From Candidatus Limnocylindria bacterium (GTDB taxonomy: Bacteria; Chloroflexota; Limnocylindria; QHBO01), in contig JASLBU010000015.1 of NCBI GenBank assembly GCA_030146365.1, positions 1 to 22,179 on the forward strand: a stretch of DNA of 22,179 bases, in the 5' to 3' direction. The notes beneath the pieces were generated by a model. It saw only the letters and a program-made list of their open reading frames with translations, ran no database searches and had not been told where the DNA came from. The position numbers and the translations under genes were made by a program. Below are positions 1 through 7,463 of this stretch, piece by piece. Numbering within the stretch: position 1 is the first letter of the stretch; every line of letters starts with the position of its first letter.

Positions 1-36
1 GGGAGCGGGCGTCAGTCTCGCGGGCGGTCTATCGGA

Positions 37-384
37 TCAGCTGCCGGCGTTCTCGGCGAAGGCGGGAAGGCTGAACGCTTCCTCGAGGGCCTCCATGGGG
101 CGGAAGCCGACGGCGGCCCGAGGCGCCTCGCCCGGGGCGAAGAGCGCGACGGTCGGGATGCTCATGATCCCGTAGCGCATCGCCGTCTGGGGGTTCGCGT
201 CGACGTCGAGCTTGCGCACCTCGACGCTGCCCGCGTACTTGGCGGCCAGCTTCTCGATCTCCGGAGCGACCATCCGGCACGGACCGCACCACTCGGCCCA
301 GAAGTCGACGACCACCGGCTTCTCGCTCTGGAGCACGTCGGTCTCGAAGGTGGCGTCGGTGACCTCGGGTACGTTGGACGACAT
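37..384 (-). CDS. trxA: Thioredoxin
   Basis: A 115-residue single-domain thioredoxin that should reduce protein disulfides in the cytoplasm, as no signal peptide is present. The redox centre WCGPC lies at residues 32-36 after the typical VVVDFWAEW strand, and the cis-proline is P77 in SIPT; the length is normal for the family. The ATG at 384 is preceded by an AGAGAGGA ribosome site. It begins 29 nt after the stop of the ArsR-type regulator on the same strand, so the two are probably co-transcribed. Reading further upstream in frame enters the regulator gene and is not the protein. The context suggests redox- or sulfur-responsive expression, but that is inference. Thioredoxin identity is very secure; the symbol is generic. 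Confidence 0.95.
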   Translation of the reverse strand: MSSNVPEVTDATFETDVLQSEKPVVVDFWAEWCGPCRMVAPEIEKLAAKYAGSVEVRKLDVDANPQTAMRYGIMSIPTVALFAPGEAPRAAVGFRPMEALEEAFSLPAFAENAGS

Positions 385-413
385 GGGAATCCTCTCTGTG
401 TGGGGTGCCGGCT

Positions 414-716
414 TCAGCCGGCTACCTGCTGAAGCAACTGGTAGGCCTCGAGGACGCGCGTGTCCGCGAGCCGATAGAACACGGTGCTGCCCTCGCGCCG
501 TGAGACGACCAGCCCCGCAGAACGCAGCACCGAGAGGTGCTGGCTCATGTTCGGGACCTGGCAGCCCACCTCTCGTGAGAGATCGCTGACACTGCACTCG
601 CCGGCGGCCAGCCGCTCGACAACGCACAGGCGCTTCGGATCGGCGAGCGCGCGAGCGATATTGGCCGTTCGGCCGCGCTCCGCCTCGGTGCTCGTCATCG
701 GGTCCATCGGCATCAT
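414..716 (-). CDS. ArsR/SmtB-family winged-helix regulator
   Basis: A 100-residue repressor-type regulator. The winged-helix core spans about residues 20-85, with recognition helix around 53-66 (QVPNMSQHLSVLRSAG) and wing near REGSTVFYRL. The classic metal-binding ELCVCDL motif is not intact: this protein has ECSVSDL, with cysteines at 31, 41 and 52. That fits a thiol- or persulfide-sensing ArsR as well as a metal sensor; the ligand is unknown. Tandem ATG codons sit at 716 and 713 behind GGTGAG. A TTG 27 nt upstream is in frame but lies inside a perfect palindrome (726-745), so I prefer 716. It lies between an MFS gene upstream and thioredoxin downstream, all on the minus strand. Confidence 0.9.
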   Translation of the reverse strand: MMPMDPMTSTEAERGRTANIARALADPKRLCVVERLAAGECSVSDLSREVGCQVPNMSQHLSVLRSAGLVVSRREGSTVFYRLADTRVLEAYQLLQQVAG

Positions 717-725
717 GATCTCACC

Positions 726-745
726 ACTTGCGCAAACTCGCAAGT
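726..745. promoter_or_regulatory. Palindromic operator of the ArsR-type gene
   Basis: Perfect 7-bp inverted repeat ACTTGCG-N6-CGCAAGT, placed 10 bp before the regulator's ATG and 23 bp after the MFS stop. Position and symmetry are those of an autoregulatory site for a dimeric winged-helix repressor. No second copy was seen upstream of the MFS gene or the thioredoxin gene. Confidence 0.6.
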
Positions 746-767
746 CAGGCCCGGGCCGGCCGCGGGG

Positions 768-2075
768 TCAGGCTGGGACCGAGCCGGTCGGCGCCGTCTG
801 CTGAGCCGGATCGGGCAGCTCCGTCGCGCGGGCGGCGGCGAATCGGCCCAGTCCGGCGGCGACGAAGAGGATGGCGAACGGCGCCCAGCCGCCCAGCAGC
901 ATCACCGTGGATGCCAGCGCGATGCCCCCGCTGTAGGCACCGACGTTGCGGATGACGAAGTGGCTCTGGAATGCGAGGACGTCCGGCCCGGTCGCCAGTC
1001 GCATGAGCCGCTCGTTGGCCGACAGCTGACCGGCGGTGTCCCCGGCGGCCAGCAGGATCGCGACGAGGATCACCACGAGCGGCGCGATGGGGTTGGCCGG
1101 GTGCGCCGTGAGCGCCAGGACGAGGGCGACGCCGCGCAGCAGGAACGATCGGCGAAGCAGCCGCGATGACGACGCTCCGCGCAGGTGCGAGCTGACGTAG
1201 AGGGACGCCAGTACGAGCGTGCCGGAGCTCACCGCGCTGATGAGGATGGCGAATCCTGCGCCGGTGCCGAGGACGCTGATCGCGTAGACCGACAGGAACG
1301 GCGAGAGGCCGGCGGAGAGCAGCGCAAGGGTCATGACCTGGCCGTGCCGGCGGAGACGCGCTCGGTCCTCGCCGCGCCACCCGACGGAGCGCGGCACGCG
1401 AATGCGGCCCGGAGCCGGCAGTCGCCGCAGGACGACGAGGGGGACGAGGCCCACGAGGCCCGCCAGGCCGAGCGGGACGGCGTACGCCCACAGACCCACG
1501 GCCGCAACGACCTCATCGATCGAGATCGCGATCGGCAGCAGGACCACCGAGCCGATGCCCAGCGCGATGCCGCCGAGCCGCGGGCCGATCAGGCGCCGCT
1601 CGTCGTCGGGGAGGACGATCTGATACCACGACTGCTGGAGGCTGTACGCCATCGCGCCCATCGAGCCGAGGACGCCGCCCACCACCCCGATGAGCACGAT
1701 GGCGACCCCGGCGGACAGCCAGCCGAGCGCGACCAGGCCGACGAGCAGCGAGAGCAGCAGGCCACGCGGGTCGCCCAGCGTGGCGAACAGGATGACGAGG
1801 CCGCGCAGGTTCCCGTCGGTCCTCTCCAGCCACGAGGGCAGCCAGCGCTGGGACATCGTCCCGGCGGCCGGCAGCACCGCCAGGGCGGTGGCAAGGGCCG
1901 GGTGCGCACCGAGCGCGAGGAGGAGTGGGATGACGATCGCCGGCCCGGTGAGGGCGCCGATGAAGCCCTGGGTGACGGCGAGGACGCGGAACGGGCGGTA
2001 CGGGCGGGCACCGAATCGGCGCCAGTCGGCGGCGGCCGCGGCGAGGCGTGGGGGAGTGGACGGGCGCACGCGCAT
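768..2075 (-). CDS. MFS-type transporter
   Basis: About 435 residues of strongly hydrophobic segments separated by short basic loops, with a larger charged loop midway (RRLPAPGRIRVPRS to GEDRARLRRHGQ) dividing the protein into two halves as in major facilitator permeases. The first segment begins at RPFRVLAVTQGFIGALTGPA. Substrate is not recognisable. I chose the ATG at 2075 because hydrophobic sequence starts soon after it; the frame stays open to a TTG at 2177, but those extra residues are Arg-rich and unlike a transporter N-terminus. No clear Shine-Dalgarno precedes 2075, so the start is uncertain. The stop lies 51 nt before the ArsR-type start on the same strand, so the regulator could control or be co-transcribed with it. 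Confidence 0.8.
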   Translation of the reverse strand: MRVRPSTPPRLAAAAADWRRFGARPYRPFRVLAVTQGFIGALTGPAIVIPLLLALGAHPALATALAVLPAAGTMSQRWLPSWLERTDGNLRGLVILFATLGDPRGLLLSLLVGLVALGWLSAGVAIVLIGVVGGVLGSMGAMAYSLQQSWYQIVLPDDERRLIGPRLGGIALGIGSVVLLPIAISIDEVVAAVGLWAYAVPLGLAGLVGLVPLVVLRRLPAPGRIRVPRSVGWRGEDRARLRRHGQVMTLALLSAGLSPFLSVYAISVLGTGAGFAILISAVSSGTLVLASLYVSSHLRGASSSRLLRRSFLLRGVALVLALTAHPANPIAPLVVILVAILLAAGDTAGQLSANERLMRLATGPDVLAFQSHFVIRNVGAYSGGIALASTVMLLGGWAPFAILFVAAGLGRFAAARATELPDPAQQTAPTGSVPA

Positions 2076-2272
2076 GAGAGGTGGAAGCAGCCTTGTCCGG
2101 GAGCGCGCGTACTCTCGCCAGACCGGCTCTGACGAACGCCGGTGCAGGGCGTCCCTGCCGTGCCTCCGACCGCCCAACCCTAGGGCAGCCGCCCGCGGAT
2201 GTCACATGGCCCCCGGCTCCACGTTCGAACGGGCGCCGATACCGCGACACGCGAGTTGTCACGAACGCCGCT

Positions 2273-2278
2273 CACGAT
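2273..2278 (+). promoter_or_regulatory. Candidate -10 box (CACGAT) for the zinc-ribbon gene
   Basis: CACGAT lies 6 nt before the ATG at 2285, the same spacing as the stronger TANNNT boxes elsewhere in the window. The gene has no Shine-Dalgarno, which agrees with leaderless expression. The first base departs from the pattern. Confidence 0.3.
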
Positions 2279-2284
2279 GCGGCC

Positions 2285-2449
2285 ATGAACATTCTTCTCG
2301 ACTGCGCATGGTGCGAAGAGGAGGTCGTCTTCACGGTCGACGAGACCGACGACGAGCTCGTCTGCGGCGCCTGCAACACCCGGATGGCGTTCGCGCCGGA
2401 TCCGGCGGCCACCTTCGCCCTCCTCTACGAGCCGGCCCGCGCGGCCTGA
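2285..2449 (+). CDS. 54-aa zinc-ribbon protein
   Basis: A small protein with two knuckles, C7-A-W-C10 and C27-G-A-C30, separated by an acidic beta-hairpin-like segment, followed by a short tail (AFAPDPAATFALLYEP). The four cysteines most likely bind one zinc as in rubredoxin-like zinc ribbons; the role is unknown. The start is the ATG at 2285; the frame extends upstream, but that part is Arg/Pro-rich and has no cysteine pattern. There is no ribosome site. It stands alone between the divergent MFS gene and the convergent prolyl isomerase. Confidence 0.75.
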   Translation: MNILLDCAWCEEEVVFTVDETDDELVCGACNTRMAFAPDPAATFALLYEPARAA

Positions 2450-2456
2450 TCCGGCA

Positions 2457-2473
2457 GCCGGCTTCGAGCCGGC
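2457..2473. terminator. Hairpin between convergent genes
   Basis: Perfect stem GCCGGCT-TCG-AGCCGGC (7 bp, 3-nt loop) in the 35-nt gap between the zinc-ribbon stop (2449) and the prolyl isomerase stop (2485). No T-run follows on either strand, so it could be a T-less bidirectional terminator or only an mRNA 3' end structure. Confidence 0.45.
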
Positions 2474-2484
2474 CGCCCGCCGGG

Positions 2485-2991
2485 TCAGGATTCGGTGATT
2501 TCGATCGTCTCGATGCGGTCTCCCGGCTGACGATCGCGCTGCGGATCGCGCTCCCGGAGGGACATGACCACGTCCATCCCCTCGATGACCTTGCCGAACA
2601 CGCTATGGCGGTTGTCGAGGTGCGGCGTCGGCCCGTGGGTGATGAAGAACTGGCTGCCGTTCGTGCCGGCACCGGCGTTCGCCATCGACAGGATGCCGGG
2701 CGAGTCGTGCCGCAGCGTCGGATGGAACTCGTCGCCGAACTGGTAGCCGGGCCCACCGGTGCCCGTCCCGGTGGGGTCGCCACCCTGGGCCATGAAGCCG
2801 CCGATCACGCGGTGGAACGTCGTCCCGTCGTAGAACCCGGCGCGGGCGAGGTTGACGAAGTTCTCCACCGTCAGCGGCGCACGGTCGGCATACAGCTCGA
2901 CGACGATGTCGCCGCGCTCGGTCTTGAATCGCGCCGTGTAGGTCTTCGAGGTGTCGAGCGCGCCGGTGGGGGGCGCGGGCTTCTGTGCCAT
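2485..2991 (-). CDS. Cyclophilin-type peptidyl-prolyl cis-trans isomerase
   Basis: A 168-residue cyclophilin that isomerises X-Pro bonds. The signature FHRVIGGFMAQGGD is at residues 59-72, giving the catalytic R61, F66 and Q69, and NGSQFFIT at 111-118 forms the other wall of the site. The tryptophan found in human CypA is replaced by Leu near PHLDNRHSVFG, as in many bacterial enzymes. No signal peptide or lipobox is present, so it is probably cytoplasmic. The ATG at 2991 has a strong AAGGAGA ribosome site (2996-3002). It is transcribed away from the amidohydrolase, with 67 bp between the two starts. Confidence 0.95.
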   Translation of the reverse strand: MAQKPAPPTGALDTSKTYTARFKTERGDIVVELYADRAPLTVENFVNLARAGFYDGTTFHRVIGGFMAQGGDPTGTGTGGPGYQFGDEFHPTLRHDSPGILSMANAGAGTNGSQFFITHGPTPHLDNRHSVFGKVIEGMDVVMSLRERDPQRDRQPGDRIETIEITES

Positions 2992-3019
2992 CGGTTCTCC
3001 TTGGGGGTGATGCGTCGCC

Positions 3020-3037
3020 GATGCTACCGGAAGCATC
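3020..3037. promoter_or_regulatory. Inverted repeat in a divergent promoter region
   Basis: Perfect 6-bp inverted repeat GATGCT-N6-AGCATC between the divergent starts at 2991 and 3059. It overlaps the expected -35 position of the amidohydrolase promoter, so it may be an operator. No regulator gene lies nearby. Confidence 0.35.
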
Positions 3038-3046
3038 CCGCGCTGG

Positions 3047-3052
3047 TAGCCT
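3047..3052 (+). promoter_or_regulatory. -10 box (TAGCCT) of a leaderless gene
   Basis: TAGCCT ends 6 nt before the ATG at 3059, which would place the transcription start at or next to the A of ATG. No Shine-Dalgarno is present in the short gap. Confidence 0.5.
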
Positions 3053-3058
3053 CGGCAC

Positions 3059-4261
3059 ATGACACGAGTGGTCTTCAGTGGGGCGACCGTGGTCGACGGG
3101 ACCGGTGCCGAACCGGCGATCGCGGACCTGGCCGTCGAGGACGGTCGCGTCGTGGACGTGGGACGCGGCCTGGATGGGGACGAGGCGATCGACGTCGCCG
3201 GCAAGGCGCTGCTCCCCGGCCTGTTCGACTGCCACACGCATGTCGTGGTGAGCTCGATCGATGCGGTGCGGAATCTCCAGACGCCGTTCAGCTACCGGTT
3301 CTACGAGGCTGCCGACAACCTCCGCGCGACGCTCCGGACGGGCATCACCACGGTTCGGGACGCCGGCGGCGCAGACCTGGGGATCAAGCAGGCAGTGGAG
3401 GACGGCCGCATCCCCGGGCCGCGGATGCAGATCAGCCTGTCGATGATCACTCAGACCGGCGGGCACGGCGACCCGTGGACGGCGTCCGGGGCCGACCTCC
3501 ACTTCTTCGTGCGCCACCCCGGTGTCCCGGACACCATCGTCGACACGCCCGACGAGATGCGGCGTGCCGTCCGGACCCTGATCCGCATGGGCGCCGATGT
3601 CATCAAGGTCGCGACCTCCGGCGGTGTGCTGTCGGCGCGCGACAAGCCGACGCACGCGCACCTGACGCCCCAGGAGCTGGACGTGCTGGTCGAGGAGGCG
3701 GCCGCCGCCGGGATCTGGGTCATGGCGCATGCGCAGGCGACGCCCGGCATCAAGAACGCCATCCGCGCGGGCATCCGATCGATCGAGCACGGCATCTACC
3801 TCGATGACGAGGCGATCTCGATGATGCTCGAGCGAGGCACATGGCTCGTGCCGACGCTGGTTGCGCCGCGTGGCGTGATCGACGCCGCCGAGGCCGGAGC
3901 CGCCATCCCCGAGGCATCGGTCGCCAAGGCGCGAGAGGTCGTCCAGGCCCACCGGGATTCGTTCGCACGCGCCGTCGCGGCTGGGGTGCGGGTGGCGATG
4001 GGGACCGACTCGGGCGTCACGCCGCATGGCCGGAACCTGCGTGAGCTGGCCTTGATGGTGGAGGGAGGCATGTCGCCGATGGATGCGGTGGGGGCCAGCA
4101 CCTCATCGGCGGCGCAGCTCATGGGGCTCGAAGCGGACCTCGGTACGCTGGAGCCGGGCAAGGTCGCCGATCTCGTCGTCGTGGACGGGGACCCGCTCGA
4201 TCTCGCCACACTGGCCGACCGGGTCGACGCGGTGTACCGGGACGGCGCCCGCGTCGCATGA
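3059..4261 (+). CDS. Metal-dependent amidohydrolase (prolidase/imidazolonepropionase-like)
   Basis: A 400-residue enzyme of the amidohydrolase superfamily, closest in layout to the Xaa-Pro dipeptidase/imidazolonepropionase-like group. An N-terminal beta-sandwich (to about residue 52) precedes the TIM barrel. Metal ligands are visible: H59 and H61 in DCHTH, likely carboxylated lysine K183 in VIKVATSGG, H224 in MAHAQ, H244 in SIEHG and D317 in GTDSG; this is a binuclear-type set. The C-terminus returns to the sandwich (GTLEPGKVADLVVVDGDPL). No signal peptide, so cytoplasmic. The substrate could be a dipeptide or a cyclic amide and cannot be told from sequence alone. The start is the ATG at 3059 just after a -10-like box. 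The gene ends 39 nt before the convergent AMIN-like lipoprotein. Confidence 0.9.
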   Translation: MTRVVFSGATVVDGTGAEPAIADLAVEDGRVVDVGRGLDGDEAIDVAGKALLPGLFDCHTHVVVSSIDAVRNLQTPFSYRFYEAADNLRATLRTGITTVRDAGGADLGIKQAVEDGRIPGPRMQISLSMITQTGGHGDPWTASGADLHFFVRHPGVPDTIVDTPDEMRRAVRTLIRMGADVIKVATSGGVLSARDKPTHAHLTPQELDVLVEEAAAAGIWVMAHAQATPGIKNAIRAGIRSIEHGIYLDDEAISMMLERGTWLVPTLVAPRGVIDAAEAGAAIPEASVAKAREVVQAHRDSFARAVAAGVRVAMGTDSGVTPHGRNLRELALMVEGGMSPMDAVGASTSSAAQLMGLEADLGTLEPGKVADLVVVDGDPLDLATLADRVDAVYRDGARVA

Positions 4262-4300
4262 CGTCGCCCCGGGCCGCCGCACGCTGATCGCTCGCCCTCG

Positions 4301-4951
4301 CTATGGGTGCTCGAGGTCGATCACGAGACGTGCCGGATCGTCGAGGAGCAGGACCCGCCCGCACGCTTCCCCGGTGAGGCCCAGGTACCAGGTGCTCTGC
4401 CGCTCGAAGTCGCCACCCTCGACGAGGTGGACGAGGGACGGATGGGAGGTGCGGAAGTCGGTCGGGCCGTCGTACGAGCTGGTCCCCGCGTCCGTCTGCT
4501 TCGTCCCGCCGCGCATCGTCAGGCGGAGGAAGCTCGCACCATCGACAGCCATCGGTGCGCCGGAGGCGTCCTCGGTGAACGGTGGCGTTGCTCGGTCGAG
4601 GGTCAGCTCGGGCGTCCCCTGCTCGAACTCGAACACCACCCGGTCGTATCCGGCGTGCGTGCCGATGCGGACATCGGTGATGTTCGCGATTCCGACGGAC
4701 GCGTCCTCCACGATCGGCAGCTGGCACCCGAACGGGCCGAGCTGGTCGGACGGGATCGGCTCGACCGAGCCCGCGGCGTCCGGACTCGGCTGGGAGGCAG
4801 TCCCGGTCGCGGTGCCATTCGGGATCTCGATCGATGCGGCTGGCGGGGCGGCGGGGCTGCTCTGAGCGGGTGTGGCGGGGGAGTCGCCGATGCACGCCGA
4901 GAGCAGGATCGCCGTCGCCAGTAGCGAGGCAAGGCGTGAGGCAGGGCGCAT
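4301..4951 (-). CDS. AMIN-like domain lipoprotein
   Basis: A 216-residue predicted lipoprotein. The signal peptide ends in lipobox LLSAC with lipidated C20, followed by a Pro/Ala/Ser-rich spacer to about residue 70. The folded part (about 75-216) has alternating beta-strands, for example ITDVRIGTHAGYDRVVFEFE, and closes with PARLVIDLEHP, the pattern of the AMIN-like domain found in exported proteins of high-GC bacteria. AMIN domains in general bind cell-envelope glycans; binding here is inference. Two further cysteines (C76 and the one in GEACGR) could form a disulfide. The ATG at 4951 follows a good AAGGAG site. It diverges from the citrate synthase gene with 96 bp between. Confidence 0.85.
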   Translation of the reverse strand: MRPASRLASLLATAILLSACIGDSPATPAQSSPAAPPAASIEIPNGTATGTASQPSPDAAGSVEPIPSDQLGPFGCQLPIVEDASVGIANITDVRIGTHAGYDRVVFEFEQGTPELTLDRATPPFTEDASGAPMAVDGASFLRLTMRGGTKQTDAGTSSYDGPTDFRTSHPSLVHLVEGGDFERQSTWYLGLTGEACGRVLLLDDPARLVIDLEHP

Positions 4952-5034
4952 GAGGAACTCCTTCGGGCGGATGGTGGCTGCGAGCCGATGCGGGGCGTGG
5001 ACGTACGGGTCGAGACCGGCGTTACGGCGGCCCC

Positions 5035-5040
5035 TAGACT
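5035..5040 (+). promoter_or_regulatory. -10 box (TAGACT) of a leaderless gene
   Basis: TAGACT ends 7 nt before the ATG at 5048. The identical hexamer with identical spacing stands before the gene at 13105. No conserved -35 hexamer is apparent. Confidence 0.5.
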
Positions 5041-5047
5041 GAGCTCC

Positions 5048-6145
5048 ATGCAGAACGACGCCCGGGCTTTCTCCCCGGGACTCAAGGGCGTCCTGGCCGG
5101 GGAGACGGCCCTCGCCATGATCGACGGCGAGCAGGGCCGGCTGCAGTACCGTGGCTACCCGATCGGCGATCTCGTGGCGCGCGGGACGTACGCGCAGGTC
5201 GCGGAGCTGCTGTGGACGGGGGAGTGGGAGGCCACGGCGCGCCTGGCATGTGCTCCGCTGTCACCCGTGGTGCTCGAGGTGCTGCGTTGCCTTCCCGGCG
5301 ATGCGAACGCCATGGACGCGCTCAGGACGGCCGTCTCCGCGTGGGGCGCCGAGCGGCGCGTCACGTGGCCGCCGACGGTCGCGCAGGCGCGCGAGCTGAC
5401 CGCCACGGCACCGTCAGCGCTGGCCGCCTTTGCGCGCCTGCGTGCGGGGGAGGAGCCGGTCGAGCCGGACCCGGAGCTCGGACTCGCCGCCGGCTTCCTG
5501 TACCAGCTGCGCGGCGAGCGGGCGGACGAGGCGAGCGCGAGGGCGCTCGACGCGTACCTCGTCGTCGGCGCCGAGCACGGATTCAACGCGTCGACGTTCG
5601 CGGCGCGCGTGATCGTGAGCACTCACTCGGACATCGCATCGGCGGTCGCGGGCGCGATCGGCGCGCTGAAGGGTCCCTGGCACGGCGGCGCACCGGCCGA
5701 GGTGGTCGACCAGCTCCACGAGATGGGTAGCGTCGACCAGGCCGAGGAGTGGATCCGGGCGACGCTCTCCCGCGGTCAGCGGCTCATGGGCTTCGGCCAT
5801 CGCGTGTACCGGGCCTACGATCCACGGGCGGCTGCGCTGCGGTCGGTGGCGGAGGGGATGAGCGGGATGGCCGACTGGCTCGCCAAGGCCGTCGCGGTGG
5901 AGGAGATCGCGCTGCGCCTGCTGGCCGAGCATCGGCCGGAGCTCGCCATCAAGACGAACGTCGAGTATTACGCCGCGGCCGTCCTCCAGGGCGTCGGGCT
6001 CTCGCCGGACCTTTTCCCGGCGACGTTCGCGATCGCCCGGCACGCGGGATGGACCGCGCACTGCATCGAGCAGGCGGAGGCGAACGTGCTCATCCGGCCC
6101 GACGTCCGCTATGTCGGTGCCTCAGAGCGGGCGCTGCCGACCTGA
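5048..6145 (+). CDS. Citrate synthase / 2-methylcitrate synthase family
   Basis: A 365-residue type I citrate synthase-fold enzyme that condenses acetyl-CoA (or propionyl-CoA) with oxaloacetate. The catalytic landmarks are H177 in AEHGFNASTFAARV, H212 in KGPWHGGAP, H251 in GFGHRVYRAYDPRA and the acidic residue E306 in KTNVEYYAA. Classical enzymes have Asp at the last position (NVDFYS); Glu there is, from memory, usual in the actinobacterial CitA-like branch. Substrate preference between citrate and methylcitrate is not decidable by reading. The ATG at 5048 is preceded by a TAGACT box and no ribosome site. A short stem-loop follows the stop. It stands upstream of a small acidic ORF and a transporter, with no other TCA-cycle gene adjacent. 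Confidence 0.9.
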   Translation: MQNDARAFSPGLKGVLAGETALAMIDGEQGRLQYRGYPIGDLVARGTYAQVAELLWTGEWEATARLACAPLSPVVLEVLRCLPGDANAMDALRTAVSAWGAERRVTWPPTVAQARELTATAPSALAAFARLRAGEEPVEPDPELGLAAGFLYQLRGERADEASARALDAYLVVGAEHGFNASTFAARVIVSTHSDIASAVAGAIGALKGPWHGGAPAEVVDQLHEMGSVDQAEEWIRATLSRGQRLMGFGHRVYRAYDPRAAALRSVAEGMSGMADWLAKAVAVEEIALRLLAEHRPELAIKTNVEYYAAAVLQGVGLSPDLFPATFAIARHAGWTAHCIEQAEANVLIRPDVRYVGASERALPT

Positions 6146-6147
6146 CC

Positions 6148-6165
6148 CCGCCACATCGATGGCGG
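6148..6165 (+). terminator. Stem-loop after the citrate synthase gene
   Basis: CCGCCA-N6-TGGCGG, a 6-bp perfect stem starting 3 nt after the stop codon. No U-tract follows, so termination is only a possibility. Confidence 0.3.
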
Positions 6166-6191
6166 TACCGATTCTGCACCGTCCTGACCCC

Positions 6192-6470
6192 ATGAACGAC
6201 CGAGACGACGCCGCCGAGCGGCCCAACGTGATCGAGGGTGCCGACGCCGCCGCGCTGGGAACGACGCCGTCGCCGGGCGCCGCACCACTAGGAGCCAGCG
6301 TGGAATCGACCGAGCGGCTGGTGCCGGGGGCCGATGCGGACGCCCGGATGCTCGAGAACCCCTCGAAGCCGTGGGCAACCAGCCTCGCGGCCGCAGACCC
6401 CGATGCCGGCGTCGGGAATGAGCTCGATCGAGAGTCGGATCCGTTGCTCGAGGACGGCGTGCGCGACTGA
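6192..6470 (+). CDS. Small acidic hypothetical protein (92 aa)
   Basis: An open frame from ATG 6192 giving a 92-residue protein rich in Asp, Glu, Ala and Pro (MNDRDDAAERPNVIEG at the start, DRESDPLLEDGVRD at the end). It has no hydrophobic segment and looks disordered. There is no recognisable domain and no strong ribosome site. It fills the gap between the citrate synthase gene and the EamA transporter, ending 15 nt before the latter, and no longer frame competes in this region. It could be a genuine small protein or a chance frame in GC-rich DNA. Confidence 0.45.
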   Translation: MNDRDDAAERPNVIEGADAAALGTTPSPGAAPLGASVESTERLVPGADADARMLENPSKPWATSLAAADPDAGVGNELDRESDPLLEDGVRD

Positions 6471-6473
6471 CGC

Positions 6474-6479
6474 CACAAT
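6474..6479 (+). promoter_or_regulatory. Candidate -10 box (CACAAT) for the EamA gene
   Basis: CACAAT ends 6 nt before the GTG at 6486, matching the spacing of the other leaderless-type starts. The first base departs from TANNNT. It overlaps nothing coding except the 3 nt after the upstream stop. Confidence 0.35.
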
Positions 6480-6485
6480 GCCGGC

Positions 6486-7442
6486 GTGACCGAGCACGCC
6501 GGACCGCGGACCATCGCGGTCGTCACCGCCCTGCTCCTCGTCTACGTGGTGTGGGGCAGCACCTACTTCGCGATCGCGGTGATGATCGAGACGCTTCCCC
6601 CGCTACTGGCAGCGGGGACGCGGTTTCTCGTCGCCGGCGTGCTCATGCTCTCCGCCGTGATGGCGCACGCTCGCTGGCGCGAGAGTCGCGGCGGCGCGCC
6701 GGCGCCGAAGGCGACTCGGCTCCACTGGCGATCGGCATTCATCATCGGGACGTTGCTCCTCCTCGGCGGCAACGGGGGAGTGGTGCTCGCGGAGCGGCTC
6801 ATTCCGTCCGGCGTCGCGGCGGTGCTGGTCGCGACCGTGCCGATCTGGCTCGCGACGTTCGACGCCATTCTCGAGCGCCGCGCGCCCAGCGTCGTCGTGA
6901 TCGCCGGGCTGGTGGCAGGGATGGTGGGCGTCATCATTCTGCTCGCGCCCGTCGAGGGGCTCGCGGAGATCAACCCGGCGGGCGTCGTGCTCGTCGTCCT
7001 CGGGGCGATGTGCTGGGCCATCGGGTCGCTGTATGCGCGCCGCGCGCCGTTGCCGAGCTCCGGCCTGCTGACGACGGGCATGGAGATGGTCGGCGGCGGC
7101 ATCGCCCTCGTGCTGGCCGGCGCCCTCATCGGCGAGGTCGGCCGGACGAACGTGGACGCGTTCTCGCTGCGGTCCATGCTGGCGTTCGGCTACCTGATCG
7201 TGTTCGGGTCCATCCTCGCCTTCACGGCGTACACCTGGCTCCTGGCCAACGTATCGGTCTCGACCGTGGGCACGTACGCGTACGTGAATCCAGTGGTGGC
7301 GGTGGCGCTCGGCGCCGTCCTGCTCAGTGAACCGATCACCGCGCGGACCGTCATCGCGGCGGTGCTGATCGTCGGCGCGGTGGTGGCCATGGTGTCGCGC
7401 CGGCCGCGCGCGCAGCCCGTCGCCTCCGCCAGCCGGGCGTGA
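6486..7442 (+). CDS. EamA/DMT-superfamily transporter
   Basis: A 318-residue inner-membrane protein with about ten hydrophobic segments in two homologous halves, as expected for the drug/metabolite transporter superfamily. The first half opens with VVWGSTYFAIAVMIETLPPL and an ALRF-like AGTRFLVAG; the second half begins near NPAGVVLVVLGAMCWAIGSLYAR and ends with ALGAVLLSEPITARTVIAAVLIV. Such proteins commonly export amino acids or other metabolites; the substrate here is unknown. The start is GTG at 6486, since the transmembrane pattern begins about 10 residues later. It converges with the RES toxin gene, with 21 nt between the stops. Confidence 0.92.
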   Translation: MTEHAGPRTIAVVTALLLVYVVWGSTYFAIAVMIETLPPLLAAGTRFLVAGVLMLSAVMAHARWRESRGGAPAPKATRLHWRSAFIIGTLLLLGGNGGVVLAERLIPSGVAAVLVATVPIWLATFDAILERRAPSVVVIAGLVAGMVGVIILLAPVEGLAEINPAGVVLVVLGAMCWAIGSLYARRAPLPSSGLLTTGMEMVGGGIALVLAGALIGEVGRTNVDAFSLRSMLAFGYLIVFGSILAFTAYTWLLANVSVSTVGTYAYVNPVVAVALGAVLLSEPITARTVIAAVLIVGAVVAMVSRRPRAQPVASASRA

Positions 7443-7463
7443 CGTGCGCGGCCGCGGCCCCGG

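Noticed and set aside
1..36. A gene end at the left edge of the window
   Set aside because: The 36 bases before the thioredoxin stop hold stop codons in some frames but nothing that can be assigned.
717..743. Upstream TTG start for the ArsR-type regulator
   Set aside because: It lies inside the perfect palindrome and has no ribosome site, while ATG at 716 is preceded by GGTGAG.
2076..2177. Longer N-terminus for the MFS transporter (TTG at 2177)
   Set aside because: The added residues are Arg- and Ser-rich without hydrophobic character; not excluded, but less likely.
1690..3807. Very long open frame on the plus strand (over 700 codons)
   Set aside because: It crosses the MFS, zinc-ribbon, prolyl isomerase and amidohydrolase genes in other frames, is Arg/Pro-rich with no domain pattern, and is a by-product of high GC content.
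5048..6145. Inactive citrate synthase because Asp of the catalytic triad is Glu (E306)
   Set aside because: Glu at this site is, from memory, usual in the actinobacterial CitA-like branch, and the three histidines are intact.
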